A DNA stretch of 64,000 nucleotides, taken from Owenia fusiformis. Taxonomy: Eukaryota; Annelida; Polychaeta; Sabellida; Oweniidae. The translations under genes were made by a program, and so were the position numbers. The notes under the pieces are model-generated. The model had not been told where the DNA came from and did not search any database. It saw only the letters and a list, made by a program, of their open reading frames with translations. The DNA lies in assembly GCA_903813345.2 (NCBI GenBank), contig CAIIXF020000010.1, positions 26,500,425-26,564,424 on the forward strand, in the 5' to 3' direction. This document shows, piece after piece, positions 49,683 through 61,399 of this stretch (position 1 is its first letter; each line of letters opens with the position of its first letter).

Positions 49683-50369
49683 AATTTCATTTTATAGCTG
49701 TGGAGTTTTAAAAAACAATAAATGTTAAGAACTTTACTTTGAGATAAGATACATTCATGTATTCATGTTCTGGTTGTAGTTTGCAATTTGTAATTATTAC
49801 ACTCGGGTTCCATAATTGTATTTTGAGGAATATCATTTTTATCTACGAGGTGATATTGATATCTACACGAGAGAGCAAAGCGAACGAGTGCATATATTAA
49901 TATCACCGAGTATATTAAAATGATATTCTGAAAAAAATCATAGGATGTTCTTATTATCCTACACTTACAAGGAGTGTACCAAATGTATAATATCATTGCA
50001 AAATGAATGTCATGCCAAATAGAGTCAATTTGGCGGGAAATCAACAAGCGGAGTATATCGTCACAATATCCTCCGCATATTGGGTTTTCCAAAGTATATC
50101 GTCACGATATCCTCCGCCCGGTGTATATCATCACGATATCCCTCGGTTATTCATTTTGCCAATAAATATCAAATTTATTTTTTAAGGTTATTATACATTT
50201 AGTACACTAAGTGTAGGATAATATTCAATACATACTAAATAATCTACTAATCTTCATAATCTACTCAGTAAAGGATAAATCAGTTATTAAATGCTCGATT
50301 TTTGATACGGGGTATATCCCTCGGTAAATACAATATATCTACCCTAGGGACCGATATATATATATATAT

Positions 50370-50515
50370 ATAGATTATCCTATATGAGGTTCAGGATATT
50401 GGGATTATCCCGAGGCTAATAAAATATATTTGCCCGAGGGCCGCAGGTCCCGAGGGAAAATATATTATATTGGCCAAGGGATAATCTCAATATCCTGAAC
50501 CGACTATAGGATAAT
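50370..50515. repeat. Palindrome, hairpin family copy
   Basis: Left arm ATTATCCTATATGAGGTTCA then GGATATTGGGATTATCCC; right arm GGGATAATCTCAATATCC then TGAACCGACTATAGGATAAT. The centre is rich in CCCGAGGG. The stretch 50520-51190 has no recognised gene. Confidence 0.8.
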
Positions 50516-51193
50516 ATATTTATCCCATACCAATCTTGGTCATCTGGTTCACATTGTTCAATCGAGTAAATATTATAGAATATTCATGTCCAGTTTTGTT
50601 TTCTTGGCCGTGGGTGGATTTTCCTGTTCTCTCAAATATTCCCACATTTATTTTCTCGAATTTTTGACGTACCTGTAACACGTCCAAGTATGGGATTAAT
50701 ATATATATAAATATATTGTATTTCCCTCAGATATACTCTGTATCAAAAACCTCCCATTAAATTACCTCTATATATGTATTTGTACCAAAAATTCTTTTAA
50801 AATCTTGCAGTTTTTCACCATTCTGAGAACTTTTCAAGTGATTTTGGGCCAAAGTTGTGAAATGTGAACCACCCTGGAGCGAACCTCTCCTTGGCAAAAG
50901 CCAATTATGGGCCTGACTTCGGGATGTATTCAAGGTAGTCAACCTTAGCATACATAAATGCACAGTTGCTGCCTGAAGACCCCTCATAGTACACATTCTT
51001 GAAGTTATCCTTGAAGTGTGTCGCTTAAGGGAGGTGTTAACTGCAGAGATGCTGGGGGAATATTCCTCTCAGATGCACTATACACATTGTGAAGTCATAG
51101 CTCTTTGTTAGTTAAAACATAATACAAACTGACAACATCAAAATTTGACCATATCAAGAGCTTTTATTCATCAAAAGGTGATTTTTTGATGTA

Positions 51194-51843
51194 CAAGGGC
51201 CGATCAAAAAGTTTCTTACCGTTGGCTCTCAATTTTATAATAAGAGGAGTTGGAAGCTCAAACTTTAACATTAGCCAGGATAACTAGTTTGCTTGAAACT
51301 GTACGAGTTTCATATAAATTGGTTCATTGGTAGTGACACAGAGTCAGTTCGTATTTTCAATGACAAAGTTAGGTGGAGCAGCGTTATATATAAAATATCT
51401 GCTGAGTTGTGGTTCTGGAAATTTACCGCCATCGTTTCAAACCTCTCATACGAAGGCCTTAAACATGTGTTTTTGGATCGAGTGGACAGATATAGGAACT
51501 GTATTGCAACTGGGGTTGAATATTTTGAATGAGAATGAATATTAGCAGAAAAACTAATTAAACATGATTAAACTACGGTCTGTTGACAGACGACAATACT
51601 TAGTGTTAGAAATTTCCAAAACTGCAGCTTAGCACAGTTTTTTATAAAAAAAACGCCGCTCCACCTAATTCAATCATTGAAAATACGAATTGACTCTGTG
51701 TCACTACCAATGAACCAATTTAAATGAAACTCAGACAGTCTCAAGCAAACTTACCACCCTGTCTTATGTAAAAGTTTGAGCATCCAACTCCTCTTATTAT
51801 AAAATCTAGAGCCAACGGTAAGAAACATTTTGATCGGCCCTTG
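51194..51843 (+). mobile_element. Mariner remnant with about 200-bp inverted arms
   Basis: Ends CAAGGGCCGATCAAAAAGTT (51194) and complement (51843), with TA on both sides (51192-51193, 51844-51845). The arms match for about 190 bp. The centre keeps only the transposase C-terminal tail, ending VDRYRNCIATGVEYFE-stop at 51532, the usual YFE-type mariner ending. Confidence 0.82.
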
Positions 51844-52079
51844 TACATGTATAACAATGATTCACCATGTAAACCCTCAAGGTTGCCTCGCATACCCATG
51901 GCACTGGTTGCCATAGTTACAATTACTTTGTCAAAACTTTGTTGATTGTCAGGAAATTTTTATAAAATAATGTCAGATATACTAGTATGTTCCTTATGTT
52001 GTGAAAGTTTCATGAAGAAAAAAGGCAAGATAACAAAAGTTCCAGCATAATTAGCGATACTTATTGAACATGTACATGT

Positions 52080-52962
52080 ATATCTGAAAATGATATGAAA
52101 TCGAGTTACATGCAAATACTTTTTTCTTAAAAAGTGATAAAGCTATATAGGCATAGGATTACTACAGTCTCCCAAAAACATAGGTGTGCATATTCAATAA
52201 TATTTTCAAGCTCAAACTTGAAAGACACAAAAGTGAAAATAACGTTGTATCCCTTTAAAATTAAGTGTTTTAAGGGGTTAATTAATAAATTGTTTTAAAT
52301 TTTATTTTATTACTATTTATTTTATAAAAACTGCATTCTGTTTTATCTATGTTGGTCTAGAAATGAAAGAAAAATATTAATAGATGCATAGTGATTAAGA
52401 GGTGGAAAATAAATAAAAAAGTGTAGATGATAGTATATCTGAAAATGAAATGAAACTGAATTATTTGCAAATATGTTTTTTTCCTTAAAAAGTGATAAAG
52501 CTAAGGGCATAGAATTACATAGAATTACTACAGTCTCCGACAGACATAGTTGTGCATATTCAAGAATATTTTCAAGCCCAAATCTTGAATAAAACAAAAG
52601 TTATGGAAGATAACATAAGTACCCCCTTTAAAATTGGGAGCATTTTAGGGGGTTAATCAGTTATTTCTCTCTAAACTATCATTTACACATAGAAAAAAAA
52701 TTCATTTTATAATTTAATGTACCATTGATCAATATAAGCTAAAAAAGTTGTCCTTGTGTTTCAGTTATGAATATAATAATTGATTTTAAATTTTGGGTTA
52801 AATTGTAGGGGGCGCCACCTATAGGGCCGAGTTTCACATTCGTTGCCGGAGCTAGGACAAAGGACCCAAGCTCAAAATAACCCTAAGACCTTGCTTTATA
52901 TGAATCCAGTGAGAAACTTAGTGCACAAAAAGTTTTTTAATATTTTGCTCAGCTGCTGACCT
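52080..52962 (-). mobile_element. About 1-kb repeat, right copy of an inverted pair
   Basis: Reverse-complement relative of 47083-48210: the shared AGCTGCTGAC terminus lies at 52951-52960 and GGGGGCGCCACCTATAGG near 52809. It ends about 30 bases before the acceptor of the first fax coding exon, so it could supply or disturb that gene's upstream sequence. Confidence 0.8.
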
Positions 52963-52993
52963 AATGTTAAAACTAAACAATTCGTTTTCAGAA

Positions 52994-55900
52994 ATGTCGG
53001 AGACAAAGGGGGCAAGTGTGAAACTTGTAACAGTCCAAAGATTCAAGTTTATCCCAAATTTATCACCATTTTCTCTGGCATTGGAAACATTTATGAGACT
53101 GGCAAATATACAATATGAAGTAAGTATAGTCGATTTTCAAACCAAGGGAAATAACCACAACTTATTCATTGAACGAGATGAAGTGCACAGAGTTTAATTG
53201 ACTTTTTTTCATTTATTTATTTATTTGTCATACACTTTTTAAACAGTGGCAATATGGAAAATTCCCAATGCGACAGTAGTATATCAAATTACATCAGATG
53301 AGTGAAATAATATGTTAAATTATACATGTGTTACAAGTTAAAAATATTGTTACTAATAATCAGTTAACATTTTTACACACTAAGAAACCTGGTCAAAACT
53401 GCATCTCCCAGGCACCCGAGGCACCCAAGGAAATTTTTACGACAACTTACATTTCGAAACTGAAAGTTATGCAAATTGTGATTAAAAAAGTTAGCATTTT
53501 AAAAAGGTGATGTTTTTGGCCCACCCTGTAGTAAAATGTATTTTATCGTACAAGAAAAACACCACACTTAAATTTCTAGTCTCACATACGTTGTATTAAT
53601 AAACTGGAAAAAACTTGTCAAAAATTCCATTTCTCAAGTTGTTATAAAGAAAATTAAACATCATTTGAAAAATAAAACTGGTCGTGTTTTACCCGTTGTA
53701 TTTGTTACGCAGAATATGTCATATACTGTATTCATGGTCGCGCGGTATTTGCGATACATAAGTGTTATGCACTGGGATGTTTTGGAAATGGGGTTTATCC
53801 AGAGAGATATGTATATCTACCGAAGGTAGATGTGCATATCCAACTGCTTTATCCTTATACCCAGTAGAGTTTTTTAATTTCTTTTTTATTTTTGTCAATT
53901 CTTTTCTAAAGGAGTGGTATCAAAATTTTCTTTGTATAACTATAATATTGGGATGTCTAAGAAAATGTTGTATAAGGTGTCCCAAAAAACACATAGACCG
54001 TAAGAAAGTTAAATAACTCGGCCAATTTTGCATATTTTGCCTTGAAATTTCAGAATTATTTAGATCATTCAATGTGAAATTTGTTGTGAAAGTTTGATAA
54101 TAATTGAGTCAAAATCTACAATCCTTACAAAACATGCCCCAAATGTGCACCTCTCCTCTCTATGCACAATTCAATCCGGCGAACAAAGTTGTTGATGATC
54201 TTCCTCTACACATATCTTTCTGAATGGACAGGTTTATTCCAAGAACAATGCATTGGAACTGGGGCTTACAACCTCCTGATGAAATGTTACAGCATTCATT
54301 GCATTCTGAACAATGCATTGCCTGGGTGGCAATGAGGAAAAATGGAATCATCAGTCCTTTTTGGTTCGAAGGTGACTGGGGACATGCTTTCACCATGAAC
54401 AAGGACCAGTAAGTTCTCGCTACGTTTTGGAGGTCACTAAGCACCAGAAGGGACATCTAAGGAGATAAGCAGTGATTTTAATAAGCCAATACCACCCTAA
54501 CACTGCAAATGATATGCTAAAATGGTTTAGGCAATGCTTTGGTGGTCAGCTCATCAGTCGCAGAACGCAAACCATATGGGGAGCTCATTTGCCAGATCTA
54601 AATCCCCCAGATTTTTATCTTTGGGGATTTCTCAAAACCAATGTGTATACTGAAAGGCCTCTAACAATCTTAAGAGGGCAATAACTACCCCAATATGTAC
54701 CATCCACATTGATGTGTATAGGTTAGGGTCATTAACAACTTGGTTCACAGTATTTGTTTGTGTATAGAGAGGAGCAGTGCCCACTTTGAGCTTGTTTTGT
54801 AAAGTACTGTATACGTAGTTTTTGACACAATTGACAGATTATCATCAAACGTCCAGAACAAAATTCACATTGAATGAACTAAATAATTCTAAAATTGGCC
54901 GAATTATTCAACTATCTTACGGTCCTGTTTTTTATATGCTATTTTGTTTAAACAATGTTAGGTTAGACATTTCATTTCATTCTCAAGAATTGGTAGAAAA
55001 TTAGCAAAAAACAATTGCACTAAAAACAAGAAATGTTAACAAAAACAATTATAGAAAATAGAAAAATAATTTTTCCATGAAATTGTTACCAATCAGTCAA
55101 CATTACATAAAGGACCGTGTTTTTTTACAAAATGTTTTCAATAATTGGTTTTAAAAGAGAAAAACATTGTTGAATTCAGTTTACCATATCGATACCTATC
55201 CTTTCTTCCATTTTTTTTTACATTTTTTCAATTTTTTTTACATTTTTTCAAATTGTTTTTCAAAGCGGGAAAATCGAACTCCCGTGCAGTGATATATCAC
55301 TGCGGCGGGCAGGTGTCTCACCGTAAGCATGGTAACATCGTAATAAACAACTGACGTGATTGGTTCTAGTCCCATGCTCAGGTCGCGTGATTGTAAAATT
55401 TAGACAATTTCATTGGTTGAATTGCGCGTATTAACTAATAAACAACACGTGCGGTAAACTTTTATCAACACAACTTTTACTCAGAATTCCTTCCGCGGGG
55501 ATTTGCTCTTATATTTCATTGATTTTGGAATATTTTGACAAAAATAATTATTGGTGAACATAAAAGAACATATATTTTATAAGTTGTGTGAAAAACAAGT
55601 ACATCTGTGACAAAAAGGGGGACTATCTTCCCCAAATATTGGGGATTCCATAATCTGCCCGCCGCAGTGTCTATACCGAGACACTGCATAGGAGTTCGCG
55701 GGAAAATATGCCCTTTAGCGGCAGATATAGAGGTTCTGGATATTAAAACCTCAAAATCAGGATGCGGGATATAACTTATCTCCCTAAAACTCTACTCGGC
55801 ATAGGATAAGGGTGAATATGCCATACTCACTACGGTATATGGCATATTCCGCAGTATGGTATACAAGGTCGTTCAATAATTTCACGGAAAATGCTCTCAT

Positions 55901-58900
55901 CTCAAAGATTTTTGATTTTTTTTCTCATGAAATTTTCATATAATGTATAAAAATATTTAGCCAAATTCTAAATTTTTTAACGCAACCGGTCACACTGCTA
56001 ATATTGTACAGGAACCATTACACAACTGACAAAATAGATGGCAAAGCTGGCAGTTCCATACTCTCTAGATGAGACAGTCCTTGATTTTGCTGTTTTCAAC
56101 AGAACGAAGGATCAACTACAAGGGGCATCATAGAACAATGCAACAACTTTCGACTGCAGTCCAGTGCAGCCCTTCAAACGAGTTTTCCAGATGGCTTCAT
56201 AGCACCGTATCGTCAGTGGGTTGAATGCCGGCTACTGTGTATTAAACATAAGGGAGAATATTTCGAACTCCTTATATATGGGACAATAGTTGTGACTTTT
56301 ATATTAAGTTATATCATGTACACGTAGAAAGCAGAGAAGAGGAATCACATGTGATACACTCATAAATTGCCTACTATTTCCTATTTATACCTACCAATTA
56401 AATTAAAGATGCTTAATGAATCAATGACAAAATATTTTTTACACATTATGTGAAAATTCCATGAGAAAATATCAAAAAAATTTGAAATGAGGCCATTTTC
56501 CGTGAACTTATTGAACCACACGAGGCCTCATCATCAGTTGGTCGCAAAAATTTTGCGTTGCGTGATTTTATCAGTTGAGCACAATCGCAGACGCAAAGCA
56601 AACTCAAAACAATAGAAACAAAGAAGTGAACACAAGTTTAAAGTGTAGTCTGGCGGGAAGTACAAATCGTCAAATTCTAAATTCACCTTCCTTAAAGATC
56701 GGTCCTTCATTGATTTTATAGCAGCTTATTTAATGCATTGAATTACTCTTGGGGACAACGATGACACAATATCACGCGCACCGATCATAATTGTCTGTTC
56801 AAATTTTCCATTTTATACCCTCGGTTCAACTTAGACGTATTCCAACCGAACGCATGGTTTCTTGATAATGTCATTCACTGCAGGACTTTTACGCAGGTTG
56901 AATTCACAAAAACAGTCACTATCAACAAAGAAACTGGACAAGTACCGTTTGTCATTGTGAATGGAGTGCAAGTGAATGACTCACAAAAGATTATGAGGTT
57001 AGGATTATAGTATCGTGGTAGTTAATAGAAATTTACAAAATAGGCTTGATTTTAGATTTTTATCTAAGTTGATAGAGTTGTGATTTGACCTTTAGTCATT
57101 TACTAGTTTCACATACTCAAAGGAAGAAAAAAGAATAATCACATTGAAACATGTTACTCACACACTTGCTCAAATATGACACAAAGTTTGATTTGCTCTA
57201 ATATTTAACCCTACTATCACACCAAACTAGTTCTCACTACGTTCTCGAAAACGGGCTTCAACTGTGTACGAACGGACTGGACGTACTAAGAACCGTTTGG
57301 GATCTATTTACAAACTTCATCGAACGTACTCGAACGGGTAGGTCCTCTAGAACTTAGACAATGCTCAAAATGTTCTCGTGGTCGTCACGTTCTACAATTA
57401 GAACGAGTGACAACGTACTAACGACGAGCTGGACGTACTACGAACGGAACCGTCGTACTTCAATCCTACTAGGGACGTTTTAACAACGAGTTGAACTGTC
57501 TGAGGACGTGTTGAGAACGAGGTAGAACTCATTGCAAACGGGTTTAAACTGATTAAGAACGTATTTAACACTGCTTATGAACGAGTTAGCAAAAATGTAG
57601 CTATCACACCAAACAAGTTGCCACTGCGTTCTTCAAAACTGGTTCTAAACTATGTGCGAACGGAATGAACGTAGCTGCAACTTTCTAAGGTCTATTTACG
57701 AACTTTATGAACGTTCTCAGACGGGAATGTGATTTTAGAATTTTGAATCGATTCAAAATTCGATTGCGACCATACCGTTCTGTTATCAGGTCATGATGAC
57801 CTTCTAGACTAAGGGACGCGTTCTACGGCGTTGCACACCGACGTGGTGCGACCTGAACGAACTGCGAACGAGATGGACGTATTGAAGACTGTTTAAGAAC
57901 GAAGAAGCTAATTATTTCAGACATATTTCCCGACCACAGCCAGATTGAGCCCGTTTTACGACGTTTTTGTAGGACTGGCAAGAACGGGTAAGAACTAGTT
58001 TGGTGTGATAGGGGGGTTACCAAGAAAAAAATAACTCACATAGAAAAAAGCATATGAAGTTCAGAGAACATAAGACATGCATGCACATGTTAAACAAAGT
58101 GCATGTTTTGAATTACTGTTGATTTAAAAGATGGCGACACTTCTATAAAATGAATGTATCATGTAATACAAACAACTTTGCCATCTTTCAATGAAATTGA
58201 TAAGAACTTGATATACGTATAAAGCTTGACAGATCGAAAATATTTTTTGATAATTCATTGTAAGCTTTGATGATGTGGTCCGCTTGCGCTGTTGTTGGTG
58301 TCAAATGAAAGATAAGGTTCTTATCAATACATCGGACATACTATGAAATTTAAATGTAAGTCTTCATTTTGCCCAAAAATGTCATCTTGCTTCATCAAGC
58401 TTCGGACCTTTCCTAGAACGTAGTGATTGAGCGTGGGAACCGACGATGCAAAAATCTTGAAAATTCACAAAGTGGGCTTTTAAAGTTCATGTCTGACTGC
58501 TTGGGTGACACTAGAGAAGTATCACAAAAATCTCTTTAAACCACTTTAAACTGGTATACAATTTGAATTAATTTTTATATTAGAAATAGAAAAAATGAGG
58601 GCTAGTAAGCTATTTCATCATGTATAAGGTCATTTAATTTTGACCATACCCATTACATTGTGATCCTCGTTATCTAAATGATATTGGAACTAATAAAACT
58701 GACTAGAGGTCAAAACAGAACTCCGTTATCTTAGTTGAAGAGGGTTAAAAAATCCAGTTTAAAATAAAATGATGCAAAGATCCGTTTTGATAAGTTATAT
58801 ATTACCATTTGAAATCGGTATTTTTTCAGCCATCTCAGTGAGGTATTTGATGTCGACCTTAACAGTGAATTAAACCCAATAGAGAAGACCATTTCCCATG

Positions 58901-61324
58901 CGTTTGTCAGAATGATGAATGAATTCACAAGCTGGTAAGTAATATAATATATGAAGGTAGTTACACATCTAAACATCCGATGTGATTTAAGGCCTCTGTA
59001 TGTGCAACTACCTTGATCGCTCATATGCAAATGCCTGTAGAATGATTCAATCATGGCTATTGAACATGTTTTATTCCCGCATCTTGCTTTGTAGGACATA
59101 CTTTTACTGGCGATATGTTGACCACCCAGAGTTAATTTTTCCTGATATCATGGATTCTCCTGAATCATTTGGGATAAGTCCAGATGATCCAGACAAAAAA
59201 CAAAATTGGATTGATGCTGCGCGAAAGAAGGTATCACGACTTGAGTATTTATGTGTATTCCACAGTTAGCATGGTATTCATAGGATAACATGTCAAAATA
59301 AAGACGGTATTTTTGAAATCAGTGGTAAAATATGATATTTTTGACAAATTTTCACTTAACCAATTTTCATACTTGAGTGGGTTTGGGGTAGATATCACCC
59401 GGGAATATATATTATATCTGAGGAGCGGGCAGGATATATTGTATATGTCCCGCTCTAGGCCAAATGCGGGCAGATATAATATATCCATCCCACTCCCGGG
59501 AATTTTTTCAAAAGTTTAAAAAAGTTTAAAAAATTTTAAAATTTAAATTTCAGAAGTTTAAAATTTTTCAAAAAGTTTAAATGTTACAATTTCATTGTAT
59601 TGAACTGAAGGAATATTAAGAAAATGTTAAATATAAATTGTGCTTTTACAGTATAGGCCTATCTTGTCATTTGAAAAAAGGTGGTAAAGGTTTTATCTAC
59701 CCCAAACCCACTCAAGTATGAGATACACCAGTTATGTACGGTCGGTTTTGGATACAGTGTTTATCCCGCGGGAAATATGTTTTATTCCCTGCGGTCCCTC
59801 GTGAGATATACATATTTCCCTTGGGATAAACCCTGTATCCAAAACCTCCCAGTACATAACCCTTATATATACAGTTGCTCGAACAGACCCACAACCAAGG
59901 AGTAGGTAGAAAGTCAAAGGAGGAGATATACAAAATGGGTATGGATGACTTGAGAGGTCTATCTGTGTATCTCGGAGAAAAACCATTCATGTTTGGAGAT
60001 AAAGCCAGTGTTGTAAGTTACGAACATAAGCAAGGATTTTTTATGATCACAAGCTTCCCAGTGAAGGATGTCCTTCGCCAATATTCAAATATGAAAAGTA
60101 TTGTAATCACTGGTGATCCACTCGATTACGCTGGTTACCAAAACGATTCGTTTTGGTAACAAAATGTCGGAACGTCGAAGGTGCGATTTTTCTTTTTTAC
60201 TTATTTCACACGTTGTAGGCAGAATCCCCGCGACGTTTTTTCTCACAAACTTATATCAGTATCATATGTTTTAGAAAATGTACATGTTTGCGAAAAATAG
60301 CTCAGAAGACAACACAATCGTCGATTTAATGCCTCACTTAGGTTACATAAACGCTTTGGGTTAAAAGTGCAGATCTGAACCGTTTTTCGAAAAACCGTTT
60401 ATGTAACTTAAGTGAGGCATTAAATCGACGATTCTGTTGTCTTCTGAACTATTTGTTCACAAATATGTTAATTTCTTTAAGCATATGATACCGATACACG
60501 TTTGTGTTAATAATGTCGTGGGAATTCTGCCTACAACATGTGAATGTGGATCACCAGTGGTAATTACCATGGATTTTCAAATAAAAGCATATAATAGTTT
60601 ACGTATTTTATCCTAAATTTCATCAGGGTCGGTCAAAACGTCTATATTTTTTTTATTTTGATATACATTTTCAACTTCTATTTCTCTTCAGGATCAAGAT
60701 AAAATATATGCATACACGGCATCAAATTTTGGTCACATTGAAGTCATAACAGTGAAATTAAAAAAAATAAGCATTCAAAGGACCACATTGCAACAGAATA
60801 TGGAAAAATAGAAACATATTGCCCACCCCAACGTTTGTATATTTCTGATAATTCGGTATAATGTGCAGTAAAGTTGTGGCAGTCATGTTATATTTGGAAG
60901 AAATTAGGGTTACATGTGTTTTTAATTGTCCATAATGTTGCAATGTGGTGTTGCAATCGCTTACTGTAATATTTAGATTCAAAGTTGTTAATTAAGGAAG
61001 TATAAACAATTGAAAGTAAGATCTAATTAAATGTTCTGAAATAAAAGACCTGTCAATTCAAGTATTCACCCAAATGCGACTGATAAAACCCAGACTCAAA
61101 ATTCATCCAACATCCAACGTTTCACCGCTGATATTGAAAGTGAAATTTCTTATATTTTTCAGGTTGACTGTGTTTTGTTTGGCCACCTTTGCCAGATTGT
61201 CTATCTCCCTTTACCAACGATGCCACATAAGATAATGGTTGAAAATGAGTGCAAGAATCTAGTGGCATTCTGTGATCGCATGAAAGCATTGGCATGGCCT
61301 GATTGGGACAAATTGACCAACTAA
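52994..61324 (+). CDS. Failed-axon-connections-like GST-fold protein, six coding exons
   Basis: Coding exons: 52994-53119, 56897-56997, 58830-58934, 59095-59230, 59875-60012, 61163-61324 (TAA). All introns are GT-AG and phases agree; the product is 255 residues. Exons 1-2 give a thioredoxin-like N-terminal domain (KFIPNLSPFSLALETFMRLA; QVPFVIVNG with the likely cis-Pro at residue 59), matching the YQFSR...LSPYCLKVETWL and LPFIELNG region of fax/FAXC. Exons 3-6 give an all-helical GST C-terminal domain (TYFYWRYVDHPELIF; GMDDLRGLSVYLGEKPFMFG; a GST N-capping S-x-x-D at residues 201-204; MKALAWPDWDKL at the end). Fly fax modifies Abl-dependent axon growth; nematode relatives are the cdr genes. 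The enzymatic role is unknown. It is shorter than vertebrate FAXC (about 400), with no N-terminal membrane segment seen. The ATG at 52994 follows an acceptor-like TTTTCAG, so a 5' UTR exon upstream is likely. Confidence 0.88.
53973..54936 (+). pseudogene. Degenerate mariner transposase copy in fax intron 1
   Basis: Roughly 190-bp inverted ends (GGTGTCCCAAAAAACACATA at about 53976; matching CTTACGGTCC and GGCCGAATTATT near 54880-54930). Transposase pieces: CIAWVAMRKNGIISPFWFEG, then MLKWFRQCFGGQLISRR and LPDLNPPDFYLWGFLKTNVY. The second catalytic Asp block has decayed, the third (PDLNP) remains, and stops separate the pieces. Confidence 0.75.
55262..55862. repeat. Cluster of short palindromes in fax intron 1
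   Basis: Several small hairpins: GCAGTGATATATCACTGC, AGTGTCTATACCGAGACACT and ATATGCCATACTC...ATGGCATAT. They are mixed with GCGGGNAAATATGCC words like those of the larger palindromes at 59.4 and 59.8 kb. Confidence 0.65.
55866..56516 (+). mobile_element. Mariner remnant with about 95-bp inverted ends
   Basis: Left GTTCAATAATTTCACGGAAA and right-end complement GGTTCAATAAGTTCACGG, mirrored for about 95 bp. Inside, a frame reads YRQWVECRLLCIKHKGEYFE near 56205-56265, the C-terminal tail of a mariner-type transposase. No catalytic region remains. Confidence 0.72.
57215..58010. mobile_element. GAACG-rich inverted-repeat element in fax intron 2
   Basis: TATCACACCAAACTAGTTCT at 57215 is mirrored by AGAACTAGTTTGGTGTGATA at 57991-58010. 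A partial internal copy (CTATCACACCAAACAAGTT) is at 57601. The body is packed with GAACG/ACGTAC/CGTTCT words in loose 10-20 bp spacing. No coding sequence and no assigned superfamily. Confidence 0.7.
59368..59720. mobile_element. Inverted-repeat element enclosing a palindrome, fax intron 4
   Basis: CATACTTGAGTGGGTTTGGG (from 59368) is exactly mirrored at 59696-59720. The interior starts with a CCCGGGAATATATATTATAT palindrome (59395-59503) and ends in an A/T-rich AAAAGTTTAAAA run. Confidence 0.8.
59732..59860. repeat. Palindrome 15 bp before fax exon 5
   Basis: Left arm TATGTAC...GGTTTTGGATACAG then TTTATCCCGCGGGAAATATG; right arm CATATTTCCCTTGGGATAAA then CTGTATCCAAAACC...GTACATA. The exon 5 acceptor (59873-59874) follows within 15 bases, so the hairpin borders the branch-point region. 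Confidence 0.85.
60108..60559. mobile_element. Foldback element copy 2 in fax intron 5
   Basis: Ends CACTGGTGATCCAC (60108) and GTGGATCACCAGTG (60546-60559), flanked by GTAAT on both sides (60103-60107, 60560-60564), a possible 5-bp target duplication. The arms and centre match the 44591 element in opposite orientation. The right arm lacks the TTCGACGTTCCGACATTTTG block kept on the left. Confidence 0.87.
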
Positions 61325-61390
61325 AACATTTGTCATTATGTACTCGTATATATCTAATATACGTTTAATATACATATATAGCCTGGTTAA

Positions 61391-61396
61391 AATAAA
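61391..61396 (+). promoter_or_regulatory. Polyadenylation signal of the fax-like gene
   Basis: AATAAA 67 bases after the stop codon, a plausible 3' end signal for a short 3' UTR. Confidence 0.7.
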
Positions 61397-61399
61397 TAC

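Noticed and set aside
56041-56270. Possible extra fax exon in intron 1
   Set aside because: The readable frame ends in a mariner transposase tail inside an inverted-repeat element, not fax sequence.
60013-60159. Extension of fax exon 5 past 60012
   Set aside because: A GTAAGT donor at 60013 joins exon 6 in phase; the extension runs into the foldback element.
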